64,000 nt of DNA from contig NZ_CP089593.1 in NCBI RefSeq assembly GCF_021249405.1, positions 2,445,168 to 2,509,167 on the forward strand, in the 5' to 3' direction. Below, one piece after another: positions 34,198-43,757 of this stretch. The position numbers and the translations under genes were made by a program. The notes beneath the pieces were generated by a model, which saw only the letters and a list, made by a program, of their open reading frames with translations, was not told where the DNA came from and made no database searches. This DNA is from Halobacterium zhouii. GTDB taxonomy: Archaea > Halobacteriota > Halobacteria > Halobacteriales > Halobacteriaceae. How positions within the stretch are numbered: the stretch's first letter is position 1; every line of letters starts with the position of its first letter.

Positions 34198-34614
34198 ATG
34201 AGCTACCGGACGCTGCTCGCACCAACCCGGTTCGGACAGTTTCTCTCGGTCGGCGCTGTCGGCGCCGTCCTCGATAACATCGTCCTAGTGGGCCTCGTAG
34301 AACTGACGGTGCTCGGGCCGGTGGTAGCGGCGCTGCTCGCGAAGGAGGCGTCGATTCTGTTCATGTTTGGTTTAAACGAGCGGTGGACGTTTGTCGGCTA
34401 CGACGACGGCGACATCGGGGAGGTAGTGTGGCGGCTGGTGAAGTCGAACGCCGTGCGGTCTATCGGAGCGGTCGTCGAGGTGGCGACGCTATACGCGTGT
34501 TACCAGTGGGCCGGCATCTGGTACGTCGCCGCGAACATCGTGGGTATCGGAGTAGGGTTTTTGTTCAACTACACGCTCGAGTCGCTGGTCACCTGGCGCG
34601 TCCACGAATCGTGA
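34198..34614 (+). CDS. GtrA-like membrane protein
   Basis: This 138-residue protein has four predicted membrane helices (RFGQFLSVGAVGAVLDNIVL, LTVLGPVVAALLAKEASILF, SIGAVVEVATLYACYQWAGI, YVAANIVGIGVGFLFNYTLE). It also has the family signature NERWTF after helix 2 and FNYTLESLVTWR at the C-terminus. GtrA-like proteins are thought to flip lipid-linked sugars for surface polysaccharide. A GTG at 34162 would add 12 residues; I prefer the ATG at 34198 (MSYRTLLAPTRF). It is the first gene of the glycan-related run on the plus strand. Confidence 0.85.
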   Translation: MSYRTLLAPTRFGQFLSVGAVGAVLDNIVLVGLVELTVLGPVVAALLAKEASILFMFGLNERWTFVGYDDGDIGEVVWRLVKSNAVRSIGAVVEVATLYACYQWAGIWYVAANIVGIGVGFLFNYTLESLVTWRVHES

Positions 34615-34751
34615 GTCGTGGCGAGACCTGTGATAGTCCGTCAGGCTGCGGGGTCTGTCGCCCCGCGGCGGTGCCGGCCAGCGTGATGGGCTGAAGTAGC
34701 CACTGGATAAGCGGCCTATACTAAATAGAGCAGCCCCGCTCGTGTGTATCG

Positions 34752-36716
34752 ATGCCGTCGTACGAACAGCGGACGCCGGACGCATCGGCGTCCAGAGGAA
34801 TCGGCCGTCGTGCGTTCCTCGGCGCGGCACTTTCCGGACCGTTCGCAGTACGAACCGCCCGCGCAGAGCGTCAGAAGACCATCGAACTCCTGGGTGCAGC
34901 CGACGGCTGGGTGGGTCGATCGCCGGCGTCTATCGAGAGCGAGCGGAATCCGACGCTCACGCTCGAGTCGGGGACGAAGTACGCTATCGTCTGGGAGAAC
35001 AGCGACGGTGCGCCGCACAACGTGACCATCGAGGACGGTGAAGGGGGCGTGCTCGTGCGGAGCGACATCGTCTCTGAGCAAGGCGCGACTCAGACCGTCG
35101 AGTTCACTGCGACCGACGCGATGTCGACGTACTACTGCGAGGTCCACCCGTCGTCGATGCGGGGCGAGGTGACCACGAGTGGCCACAACGAAACTAGTAG
35201 CGGGGACGAACCGCTCGGTGAGCAGCGCGCCATCCCGATGGGACAATCGGTACACCTAGAGCAGGTTGCTGGCGGTCTGACGTCGCCAGTGGGGCTGGAG
35301 GCGGCGCCAGGGGGAAGCAGACTGGAGGTGGTGCTCGATCAGGTCGGGGTCGCGTACCGCCTCGAGGACGGGTTGGCCGACGACCCGTTTCTGGACGTTC
35401 GGGACCGCCTCGTGGCCATCGGAGAGGGAACGTGGGCGGATTACGACGAACGAGGACTGCTCGCGCTCTCGTTTCACCCAGCGTTCGAACAGAACGGGCG
35501 GTTCTATCTACGGTACAGCGCACCGCCCCGAGAGGGTGCGCCGTTCCAGGACTATGGCCACACGGCAGTCGTGTCGGAGTTCGAGGTGACCGAGGACGGG
35601 CTACACGGCGATCCGGAGAGCGAGAGAATCGTACTCGAGGAGCCGATGCCGGGGCCGGTACACAACGGTGGCGGCATGGGATTCGGGCCGGATGGCTATC
35701 TCTACATAGGGCTGTCAGACGGGAGCAGCACGAACGATGTCGGCCCGGGACACGTAGAGGACTGGTACGAGGGGAACGCCGGCGGAAACGCGCAAAACGT
35801 GCGTGCGAACCGGCTCGGCGGGGTGTTGCGCATCGACGTGGACGGCCGGGAGGGTGAGAAAGGCTACGCGATTCCCGACGACAACCCGCTCGTGGGGAAG
35901 CCTGGGCACGACGAGTTCTTCGCGTGGGGATTGCGGAACCCCTGGCGTTTGTCCTTCGACAGCGAGGGTCGGTTGTTCGTGAGCGACCCCGGCGTGCAGC
36001 GCTTCGAGGAGATAAACATCGTGGAGAAGGGCGGGAACTACGGGTGGAACGTGCGGGAGGGAACCCACTGCTTCGACGCCGAGAACCCTGGCGAGCCACC
36101 CGCAGAGTGTCCATCTTCGACGCCCGATGACGTTCGGGGCGGAGAGCCGTTGCTCGACCCTATCATTGAGTATCCCCACTGGGACGACTTCGGCAACCCC
36201 GTGGGGACGGCTGCCATCGGCGGCTACGTGTCGGAGTCGGGGTCGGTGGACGCGCTCGCAGACAAGTACGTGTTCGGGGACTTTAGCAGGGATTACCGGC
36301 GGGCGTCTGGGTCGTTGCTGGTCGCGACGCCGCCTGACGGCGATGGGTTGTGGTCGGTGGAGAAACTCGTAGTGGAGAACGAACCAGACGGCCGCCTCGG
36401 ACGGTTCGTGTTCTCGCTAGGGCGTGGCGGCGACGGCGAACTGTACGTGTTGACGAACGAGACGGGCGGCCCGAACGGGGACACCGGGGCCATCCATCGC
36501 ATCGAACCGCCGGGCGGTCTAGAGGAGACGACGGCGACGAGCGCGTCTTCCAGCGGGACTGGGCGACGAACCACGGCAGGCGGTGGGCCGGGTGGTACCG
36601 GCGACGAGTCCGGAGGTGGTTCGAGTATCGATCGGGCCGCGGGGGCGTTCTTGCTCAGTGGGGTGGCCGGGTTGGCGGCGTACCTGGCAGTCCGCCAGGG
36701 GTCGAACGGCGAGTAA
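34752..36716 (+). CDS. Secreted cupredoxin fused to PQQ-type aldose dehydrogenase
   Basis: This 654-residue predicted Tat substrate has domains in order. A twin-arginine leader (GRRAFLGAALSG, about 18-38) is followed by a cupredoxin (about 43-140) with a full type 1 copper set H89 (APHN), C129 (YYC), H132 and M136 (SSMRG). A six-bladed GSDH-like propeller (about 165-590) carries QVAGGLTSPVGLEAAPGG, HNGGGMGFGPDGYLYIGLSD and GLRNPWRLSFDSEG. A Ser/Thr/Gly linker and a C-terminal membrane anchor (AGAFLLSGVAGLAAYLAV) complete it. It probably oxidises sugars outside the cell and passes electrons to its own copper centre; the last step is inference. It starts at 34752 (MPSYEQRTPDASAS). Confidence 0.9.
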   Translation: MPSYEQRTPDASASRGIGRRAFLGAALSGPFAVRTARAERQKTIELLGAADGWVGRSPASIESERNPTLTLESGTKYAIVWENSDGAPHNVTIEDGEGGVLVRSDIVSEQGATQTVEFTATDAMSTYYCEVHPSSMRGEVTTSGHNETSSGDEPLGEQRAIPMGQSVHLEQVAGGLTSPVGLEAAPGGSRLEVVLDQVGVAYRLEDGLADDPFLDVRDRLVAIGEGTWADYDERGLLALSFHPAFEQNGRFYLRYSAPPREGAPFQDYGHTAVVSEFEVTEDGLHGDPESERIVLEEPMPGPVHNGGGMGFGPDGYLYIGLSDGSSTNDVGPGHVEDWYEGNAGGNAQNVRANRLGGVLRIDVDGREGEKGYAIPDDNPLVGKPGHDEFFAWGLRNPWRLSFDSEGRLFVSDPGVQRFEEINIVEKGGNYGWNVREGTHCFDAENPGEPPAECPSSTPDDVRGGEPLLDPIIEYPHWDDFGNPVGTAAIGGYVSESGSVDALADKYVFGDFSRDYRRASGSLLVATPPDGDGLWSVEKLVVENEPDGRLGRFVFSLGRGGDGELYVLTNETGGPNGDTGAIHRIEPPGGLEETTATSASSSGTGRRTTAGGGPGGTGDESGGGSSIDRAAGAFLLSGVAGLAAYLAVRQGSNGE

Positions 36717-36873
36717 TCTCGCCTTGTCGCGATGAGAACCCACCCGGGACGGGGAGCCAAGCCGGCGCGCCTTCTGCGGCGGCGGTGGCGTGTAATCGGC
36801 AGTAACTGTCAGAATGTATAGGTCGCCACGTTGTCGCTGACGCCGGGGATAAACCACCTGAAGCACAAGCTAC

Positions 36874-36900
36874 CATTTATGACAATATCTCAATTATAAC
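36874..36900 (+). promoter_or_regulatory. AT-rich promoter region of the GT fusion gene
   Basis: Two TATA-like words, CATTTATGAC (36874-36883) and CAATTATAAC (36891-36900), lie 31-57 bases before the ATG at 36931 in an otherwise GC-rich region. The nearer one fits transcription starting a few bases upstream of the ATG. It suggests the fusion gene and its overlapped GH10 gene form their own operon, separate from 34752. Confidence 0.5.
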
Positions 36901-36930
36901 AAAGGATGCAATCACCCTGTCTGTACTTCC

Positions 36931-39900
36931 ATGGATGCGACAGTGGTGTCGATGGTGTTCGAGGGGGTTGCTATTCTCATCTGCCTCAGTTGGATCTGGG
37001 TCAACTCCTATCATTACTACCCGATGGTCGTCACCGCCCTGGAGTCACTCCTTCAACGCGCCACGGGACCGGCGTCGACGGGTCAGGACCTCGTCGCCAA
37101 CGGAAGCCAACCAGCCAGTCCCGACAGTCTCACACTGACGATTCCCGAGCAGGAACTCCCGTCCATCGACGTGCTGCTCCCCGCCTACCGGGAGGGGAGC
37201 GTCATCGAACACTCTATCGGGTCTATCCGGGAGGCGGACTACCCACAGGACAAATTGACCGTCACCGTCCTCCTGGAACCTGACGACGACGAGACGACCG
37301 AGGTGCTTGACCGCATCGAGGACGACTACGAGTTCGACGCCCTCACTGTCCCTCCAGAGTACCCTGGCGACCAGAACAAACCCCGCGCACTCAACTACGG
37401 CTTCGAGAAAATCAGTGGTGACGTCGTCAGCATCACCGACGCTGAGGACGTCGTCCACCCGAAACTCTACCGGGGCGTCGCGGAGAAACTGGCCGCCGGC
37501 CACGACTACGTCCAGGGTCGCCTCGATATGGTGAACGAGAACGACGGCTGGATGAACCTCCTGTTCCGCGCGGAGTACGGCTACTGGTATCTCGTGAACA
37601 CGTGGGCGAAGTACAAACGCCGTTATCCCATCCCGCTGGGTGGAACGACGTGTTTCTTCCCCCGGGAACTCCTAGAGACGATGAGCGAGCGCCGCCTCGA
37701 GAAGTACGAAGACCCCTGGTCGGAGACGGACTGGGCGTGGGTCGAGGACCACGCCCTCCAGGGATACCGCCCCTGGGACCCCCAGAACGTCACCGAGGAC
37801 TTCGAACTGGGGCTGTTCCTCTGGCAGGAGGGGTACAACGCGGGCTACCTGAGGGACACGCCAACCGACGAGGAGTCTCCGCTGTCGATGCACGCGTGGG
37901 TGCGACAGCGAACGCGCTGGAAGAAGGGGAAGATCTACACGTTCTTCCAGTACCTCCGATACCCACCCGATACCACCGAGGGGAAGTTCCACGTGTACAC
38001 GCAGTCCGCCGTCCCCCACCTCGGTCCCGTCAGTCTCGTCGCGACGGCGGTCCTCTTGCTTGGCGCAAACTTGCTCGGATACCCACTCCACCCCATCACG
38101 AGCACCGTACTCATCGCCGGGTTTCTGATGGCCACGGTGGTCGTCGCACTGTACGCGTACGGCTACTGGACGGTGTCGGAGAAGCCGTGGCCGATGCGGC
38201 TGCGGCGCTCGACGGTGGTGGCGTTGACGCTGCCGATGTACTGGTTCATGCAGTGGGTGGCGGACGTTCGCGCACTCAGACAGACGTACGCTGGCGAACT
38301 CCACTGGGCGAAGACGACCCACTTCGGGCGGAACGTCGACCCGGACGCCACGGCAATCTCGGGAACGACAGCGTACCCGGCCGACGGCGAACCGACCGCC
38401 GACGCGGAAAACTCAGGGTGGGTGAACACCGAACACTTGCTCGCCCTCGCCAGCGTCGTCTTCGTTGGCGTTGGCCTGCGAATCTACGGCCTCACGGACT
38501 GGAGCCTGTATGGGGACGAACTGTACTCCGTCACATCGCGAGCAGCACTCCCCGTCCGGGAACTGCTCATGGTCCCGTTACCCCTTGACTCCCACCCGCC
38601 GCTTTACTACCTGCTGTTGCACTACTGGATGGACCTGTTCGGGAACTCGGTGGCGAGTATACGCTCGATGTCGGTCCTCCTGGGGGCGGGCGCGATACTG
38701 ATAATGTACGCCCTCGGCACCGAACTGTACGATTCACGGACCGGCCTGCTCGCGGCGTTCCTTCTCGCCATCTCCACGTTCCACATCCACTACAGCCGCG
38801 TCGCCCGCATGTACAGCCTGTTCGTCCTACTGGCATTGGCGTCCTGGTACGGATTCACCCGACTCCGCACTCGCTCGACCAGCGCCTCGGTGGTGTACGT
38901 CGTCTCGACGGCGTTGCTGGTGTACACTCACGTGTTTGGGTTGTTCGTCGTCGCCGCCCAGTACGTGTACGTCCTCCTCTCGGAGACGAACGCGGGCCTC
39001 GACTGGCGGCGCTGGGCGGGCGTACAGGCCGCCGTCGGCGTGCTGACGGCACCGTGGGTAGCCCGACTGACCTTCCACGTGTGGGCGCTGCTGACCGGGG
39101 TCCGCGAGGGGGGCATCATCTCGTGGGTGCCGCCGCCACGCATCGGCATCGTGACGAACACCGTCCTGCGGTACGTCGGGTGGCCGCACAATTTCCCGCT
39201 GCTCGTGGAGTCCGGGTGGTCGCGGCTAGTCGCTGCAGTTCTCGTGGTCGTGTACGTCGTGTGTGCTGTCCTTGCAGTCGCGACGTACACCGACGACCGG
39301 GAGTGGCAGTTCGCGGACATCTCCGCCGTCGGCCAGCTTTCGGTGCTCCTCGCCGTCCCGATCGTGGTGCCGTTCCTCGTCTCCTATCTGGTGACGCCCG
39401 TCTATTTCCCGCGGTTCACTATTCCGGCGAGTCTGGCCCTGTTCCTGTTGGTCGCAGCGGGAATTACGAACATCTCCGCCCGCAAACACCAGATTGCCGT
39501 GTTGGTCGTCATCGTGGCGTGTTCGGGGGTGCTCGTCGGCCAGTATCACACGACGAGTACGGAGGCCGACTGGGCTGCCAGCGGTGAGTGCCTCACCGAG
39601 GGGACCGAACCAGGTGATCTGGTACTGTACCAGACGTTCTGGACGCAGAACTACGTCGAGTACTACCAGCAGTCTCCCGGGGTGACGAAACGCGGCGTGT
39701 TATCCCCGGACGAGCCGACGGCGAACCGCGAGTACGCCCTCAACCTGACGCAGGTCCGGGCGGCGGCTGCCGACCACGACCAAGTGTGGCTGTTCCAGTA
39801 CCAGCCGTCGGCGGCCAACCGCCTGCTGTCCACGCTCCGGGAGACCCACTCCATCACGCTCGTCCGCGACTACGGCCCGATGTACGTCTACCGCCTGGAA

Positions 39901-39996
39901 CGCGCCCCATCGCCCCCCGTAACGTGGCCCACTGACCCCTACGCCGCCGAGTTCCCCGGCGTAAGCGCGGGGTCGTGTGGAGGTGCCGGCGAATGA
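36931..39996 (+). CDS. Fusion of processive GT2 and GT39-like membrane glycosyltransferases
   Basis: This membrane protein of 1021 residues has an N-terminal helix (about 8-36) followed by a GT2 domain (about 78-345). The GT2 domain has IDVLLPAYREG, TDAED (D170, D173), TED (290) and RQRTRW (325-330), the D,D,D,QxxRW-type set of processive beta-glycan synthases. Helices at about 365-445 follow. The C-terminal half (about 500-1020) is a GT-C fold with a DE pair (D529-E530, SLYGDELYS), the DSHPPLYYLLLHYW motif of ArnT/PMT-like enzymes and about ten membrane segments. Its TGA overlaps the start of the GH10 gene (ATGA). Such a fusion is unusual and implies two sequential sugar transfers. Confidence 0.88.
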   Translation: MDATVVSMVFEGVAILICLSWIWVNSYHYYPMVVTALESLLQRATGPASTGQDLVANGSQPASPDSLTLTIPEQELPSIDVLLPAYREGSVIEHSIGSIREADYPQDKLTVTVLLEPDDDETTEVLDRIEDDYEFDALTVPPEYPGDQNKPRALNYGFEKISGDVVSITDAEDVVHPKLYRGVAEKLAAGHDYVQGRLDMVNENDGWMNLLFRAEYGYWYLVNTWAKYKRRYPIPLGGTTCFFPRELLETMSERRLEKYEDPWSETDWAWVEDHALQGYRPWDPQNVTEDFELGLFLWQEGYNAGYLRDTPTDEESPLSMHAWVRQRTRWKKGKIYTFFQYLRYPPDTTEGKFHVYTQSAVPHLGPVSLVATAVLLLGANLLGYPLHPITSTVLIAGFLMATVVVALYAYGYWTVSEKPWPMRLRRSTVVALTLPMYWFMQWVADVRALRQTYAGELHWAKTTHFGRNVDPDATAISGTTAYPADGEPTADAENSGWVNTEHLLALASVVFVGVGLRIYGLTDWSLYGDELYSVTSRAALPVRELLMVPLPLDSHPPLYYLLLHYWMDLFGNSVASIRSMSVLLGAGAILIMYALGTELYDSRTGLLAAFLLAISTFHIHYSRVARMYSLFVLLALASWYGFTRLRTRSTSASVVYVVSTALLVYTHVFGLFVVAAQYVYVLLSETNAGLDWRRWAGVQAAVGVLTAPWVARLTFHVWALLTGVREGGIISWVPPPRIGIVTNTVLRYVGWPHNFPLLVESGWSRLVAAVLVVVYVVCAVLAVATYTDDREWQFADISAVGQLSVLLAVPIVVPFLVSYLVTPVYFPRFTIPASLALFLLVAAGITNISARKHQIAVLVVIVACSGVLVGQYHTTSTEADWAASGECLTEGTEPGDLVLYQTFWTQNYVEYYQQSPGVTKRGVLSPDEPTANREYALNLTQVRAAAADHDQVWLFQYQPSAANRLLSTLRETHSITLVRDYGPMYVYRLERAPSPPVTWPTDPYAAEFPGVSAGSCGGAGE

Positions 39997-41387
39997 GTGA
40001 CCGCCCGACGAGTCGGCGCCGGTTCCTGCGTGCCGGCGTCGCCGGCACCAGCGGCGTTCTGCTCGCTGGCTGCTCCGAACTCTGGCCCGGCACTCGGGAC
40101 GCGAGCGAGGAGCAAGCGGACGACGCGGGCGGCGGGTCGACGACGCGAGTCAGCGACCCGGATTCGGAGACGTCGGACCGCATCGAAGCCAACCGGACGG
40201 GGCGGCTGGTGGTGACTACCCGGGACGAGAACGGCGACCCGGTATCGGACGCCCGAGTGTCCGTGACGATGCAGGCCCACGCGTTCGATTTCGGGTCGTC
40301 CGTCGACGCGTACTATCTCGTCGACGAAGCAGGCCCGGGCGGCCCGTACCGGGAGCAACTCCGCAACCTGTTCAACACGGCCGTGGTTGAACACCGGAAC
40401 AAGTGGCGGCCGTGGGAGCAGTCGAGCGAGCGTCAGTACGCGCTCGACGCGACGACGTGGCTCCTTTCCCAGGGATTCAGACTGCGCGGCCACGCAGTCA
40501 TCTGGCAGCGGTTCGACCAGCCGGTCGTCCCGAAGGACGTGGTGGCAAAAGTACGCTCGGACGACGAGAACCGTGCCGCGTACGTCGCTCGGCGGAGCCG
40601 CGAACACGTCTCGGACATCGTCGGGCACTACGCTGGCGACGTCGCGGAGTGGGACGTGGTGAACGAACAAATCCACGTCCACGAACTGACGGACGTGTTG
40701 AATCCGGACGCGCCGCCGACGCGCGCCCAGGCGCTCGTAGAGTGGTTCGAACTGGCCCGCGAGGCCGCGGGCGATGCGACGCTCTACCTCAACGAACACG
40801 ACGTGCTCACTGACGACCACCCCGGCGTCCGGGAGGACTACGAGACACTCGCACGATTCCTCCTGAACGAGGGCGCGGACCTCGGCGGAATCGGCGTTCA
40901 AGGCCATTACAAGACCCCCGGGGAGACCATCTCGCCGGCCACTGTCCGCGAGCGATTCGACAGGTACGCCGACCTCGGTCTCGAGTTGAAGGTGACGGAG
41001 TACGACACGTACGGCGACGAGTGGACTGAGTCCGAGGCGGCGACCCACCTGGAGCAGTTCCTCCCGGCAGTGTTCGCGCACCCGGCGACCACGGGGTTCC
41101 TGACGTGGGGGTTCTGGGACGGCGCGCACTGGGCGGACAACGCGCCGTTCTTCCGGGAGGACTGGTCGGCGAAGCCCGCGTGCGACGTTTACCGGTCGCT
41201 CGTCTTCGACGAGTGGTGGACGACCGAGTCGGGCCGAACCGACAGCGAGGGGCGGTTCGAGACGTCCGTCTTCCTCGGTGAACACGAACTCGTTGTCTCC
41301 GTGGCGGGCGAGAGCTACGTGGACCGAGTCCTGGTCACCGACCCGTCGAGGGAGACGGCCGCCGAGGTCCGAGTCTCACTCGGCTGA
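39993..41387 (+). CDS. GH10 xylanase-like Tat lipoprotein
   Basis: This 464-residue secreted glycoside hydrolase starts at the ATG at 39993 (MSDRPTSRRRFLRAGVAGTS), overlapping the upstream stop by ATGA. A Tat motif RRRFLRAG is followed by lipobox LLAGCSE (C27). A short beta module (about 70-105) precedes the GH10 barrel (about 115-410). The acid/base E225 lies in WDVVNEQ and the nucleophile E336 in LKVTEYD; RGHAVIWQ and LTWGFWDGAHW line the active site. A C-terminal beta-rich piece follows. The family cleaves beta-1,4-xylan or related glucans. Coupling to a synthase suggests processing of the cell's own glycan rather than foraging. Confidence 0.9.
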   Translation: MSDRPTSRRRFLRAGVAGTSGVLLAGCSELWPGTRDASEEQADDAGGGSTTRVSDPDSETSDRIEANRTGRLVVTTRDENGDPVSDARVSVTMQAHAFDFGSSVDAYYLVDEAGPGGPYREQLRNLFNTAVVEHRNKWRPWEQSSERQYALDATTWLLSQGFRLRGHAVIWQRFDQPVVPKDVVAKVRSDDENRAAYVARRSREHVSDIVGHYAGDVAEWDVVNEQIHVHELTDVLNPDAPPTRAQALVEWFELAREAAGDATLYLNEHDVLTDDHPGVREDYETLARFLLNEGADLGGIGVQGHYKTPGETISPATVRERFDRYADLGLELKVTEYDTYGDEWTESEAATHLEQFLPAVFAHPATTGFLTWGFWDGAHWADNAPFFREDWSAKPACDVYRSLVFDEWWTTESGRTDSEGRFETSVFLGEHELVVSVAGESYVDRVLVTDPSRETAAEVRVSLG

Positions 41388-41423
41388 CCGCTCGCGACGT
41401 CAGCCCGGTCTACCAGCTACCAC

Positions 41424-43757
41424 CTACTGCGTGATGTCCCGGGTATCAGTCGTCTCGTTGCCGGCGGCGTCGACGACAGTCAGCCGGTACTGGCTGACGC
41501 TCCCGGAGGTGCTGAACGCGTCGCTGCCTCCGTGGTTCGCGCCGTTCACCTGCGTAGTCGCGTCTGCGACGACGCTACCGTTCCCGTCGAGCAACTCGAC
41601 GGTGACCACCGAGAGGTCGCCGCTGGGGTCCGTCACCGACCACGACACCCAGTACTGGCCGCCGCTCGACGACTCGTAGCCGGCCGCCACTAGGTCGTCG
41701 ACCACCGGCGGCGACGTGGCTGCCTGGAACTGTGTGGCAGCGCTCCGGTCGCTGCCCGCCGCTGTCTCGGCGACCGCACGGAACTCGTACCGGGTGCCGG
41801 TCGCGAGCCCCGAAACCGTCTCGTTGAAGCTCCCGGTTGCGTCGAGGGCCCGGGTGGCGGTGACGTTCGGGAAGCCGTCTCCGACGGGCCCCCACTCGAA
41901 GTACACCGTGGCGCTGTCGGCGCCGCCGAGGGCTGAGAGGTCCCCGGTGAGGGTGGCCGACGTATCGTCGACCGTCGCGTTGCCAGCCTCGACGGTGGGG
42001 CCGGCGGCGTCGACGGAACTGACGCTGCCCGCGACGTCGACGCTGCCGACGTCCTCGTTCGTCCACGCCGAGAGCCGGGAGTCAGTCTGTCCCGTGATGT
42101 TCTCGAAGCGCGCAGTGGACGCGGTACCGGCCCGGTGGCTGGTGACGGCGAGGCCGAGGTGGGGTTCGGTCACCGGAATCGTCGCGCTGCCGACCTCGGT
42201 CCAGGAGCCGTTCCGCTCGGCGTACCCGGTGACGGTGTCGCCGCGCCGTTCGAGTTTCAGGCGCTGTGGCACCGACCCACTGGCTCCCGTACTCGAACTC
42301 CAGCCGCCGGCGTCCGTCCGGTACTGGAACGCGACGCCGTTGTCGGGTGTGACGACGATCATCGCGTGGGCAGCGTCCGGCGCGGTCGAACCACGCACCA
42401 TCAGACCCGCTTTCGCCCACCAATGGGTGTCGTCCTGGGCGGTGACGTTCGCCGCGAGCGTGGCGTCACCGGACACCCGCTCGTGGGCGTAGTGGAACTC
42501 GTCGTACTGGTTCCAGATGTCTGCGCCCGCGCCGGTGACGTCGAGTCGTTCACCCGCGAGCGAGGACGTATCGGTGGCCGTGCCACCACTCCCTCCACCG
42601 CTGCTCGACGACCCGCGCTTCGCTGTCTGCGTGGCGGAGAAGTCATCGAGCACGTTCGTCGTCGCCGTGTCGTTCCGACGGATGTCGTGTTTGCTGGTCT
42701 CCGAGCGGTTCTCCTTGACGAGTTGCCACGTCGCGGCGCCCGCGGCGTCGTGTTCGTCTAGCAGGCCGAACCAGTCCGAATACACGGACGCGCGGTCCGG
42801 ACTCCGGCCCGCGGCCCACCCGAACTCGCCCATGAACACCGGCTTCCCGATGGTGTCGTGGGCGTCGGTGACGTGGTCGCGAATCCACTGCTTGCCGTAC
42901 GCGTTCGTGTTCTCGTTGAGCCACTCGGGGTAGAGGTGGAACGAGCACACGTCGACCTCTGGAATCGAGTGGTTCTGCACGAAGTCCACGCCGTTGCCGC
43001 CGCTGTACTCCCAGACGTTGCTGTCCCTGTTGAAGTTCCCACCGCTCCCCGTCGAGACCAGATGGTTCCCGTCGAGGGATTTGAAGTGGGCCGCCATCTC
43101 CTCGGTCCACGACTGGAGTGGGTCTATACCTGCCTGCTTGGCTTCCGCCTCGTTCGCGAGTTCCCACATCAACACCGTCGGGTCGTCGCGGTAGACGCGG
43201 CCCGTCAGCGTGTTCTTCCGAGTGAGCACCTTCTCGACGTACGTTCGATACCACTCGCGGCACTGGGCGTCGGTGTAGAAGTCGTCGTGCTGGCTCGCCG
43301 TCGGCGAGTTCGAGACGTACGCGGCCATTCCGCCGTAGTAGTCCCAGTTGTCCACCAGCGAGAACACCATGCGGATGCCGTGCTGTTCGGCCTGCTGCAA
43401 GATGTAGTCGACGTGCTGGAACGCCTCCTCACCGAGCTCGCCGGGTTCCGGTGAGTGGACGACGCCGCCGACGTCGACGGAGTGGATGCCCGTTCGGAGC
43501 ACGTCGATGTCGAGGTCGTTGGCGAACGCCATCACCGCGTCGACGGTGTCCTTCGACGGGTAGGTGTGGGTGAGCCACGGCGCGTTCGCGCCGTTGAAGT
43601 AGAACGGCGCCCCGTCGAGCGTGAACTGAGTCCCGTCCCGGTCGACGAAACTGGAGAACGTCTTTGTCGCCCCGCTACCGCGGTCGGCTACGTAGCTGAG
43701 ACTCCCGATGCCCCCGAGTGCCGCCACCCCCTGAAGGTAACTCCGTCTAGTCGGCAT
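41424..43757 (-). CDS. Secreted multidomain GH5 endoglycanase
   Basis: This 777-residue predicted Tat substrate (TRRSYLQGVAALGG) has a GH5 mannanase-like barrel (about 35-345). The acid/base E203 lies in MWELANEAEA and the nucleophile E311 in FMGEFGWAAG; the start FTLDGAPFYFNGANAPWL is typical of that clan. After a Ser/Gly linker (about 385-395) comes a concanavalin-like DUF1349-type domain (about 410-550, DDTHWWAKAGLMVRGSTAPD). A fibronectin-III-like domain (about 585-685, RYEFRAVAETAAG) and a C-terminal Ig-like module follow. It is convergent to the GH10 gene (36-base gap). Beta-mannan or glucan is the likely substrate. Confidence 0.88.
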   Translation of the reverse strand: MPTRRSYLQGVAALGGIGSLSYVADRGSGATKTFSSFVDRDGTQFTLDGAPFYFNGANAPWLTHTYPSKDTVDAVMAFANDLDIDVLRTGIHSVDVGGVVHSPEPGELGEEAFQHVDYILQQAEQHGIRMVFSLVDNWDYYGGMAAYVSNSPTASQHDDFYTDAQCREWYRTYVEKVLTRKNTLTGRVYRDDPTVLMWELANEAEAKQAGIDPLQSWTEEMAAHFKSLDGNHLVSTGSGGNFNRDSNVWEYSGGNGVDFVQNHSIPEVDVCSFHLYPEWLNENTNAYGKQWIRDHVTDAHDTIGKPVFMGEFGWAAGRSPDRASVYSDWFGLLDEHDAAGAATWQLVKENRSETSKHDIRRNDTATTNVLDDFSATQTAKRGSSSSGGGSGGTATDTSSLAGERLDVTGAGADIWNQYDEFHYAHERVSGDATLAANVTAQDDTHWWAKAGLMVRGSTAPDAAHAMIVVTPDNGVAFQYRTDAGGWSSSTGASGSVPQRLKLERRGDTVTGYAERNGSWTEVGSATIPVTEPHLGLAVTSHRAGTASTARFENITGQTDSRLSAWTNEDVGSVDVAGSVSSVDAAGPTVEAGNATVDDTSATLTGDLSALGGADSATVYFEWGPVGDGFPNVTATRALDATGSFNETVSGLATGTRYEFRAVAETAAGSDRSAATQFQAATSPPVVDDLVAAGYESSSGGQYWVSWSVTDPSGDLSVVTVELLDGNGSVVADATTQVNGANHGGSDAFSTSGSVSQYRLTVVDAAGNETTDTRDITQ

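Noticed and set aside
33978..34702. Repeated word TGAAGTAGCCA at 33978 and 34692 flanking the gtrA-like gene
   Set aside because: At 11 bases it is too short to call an attachment site, and both copies are simply just after stop codons.
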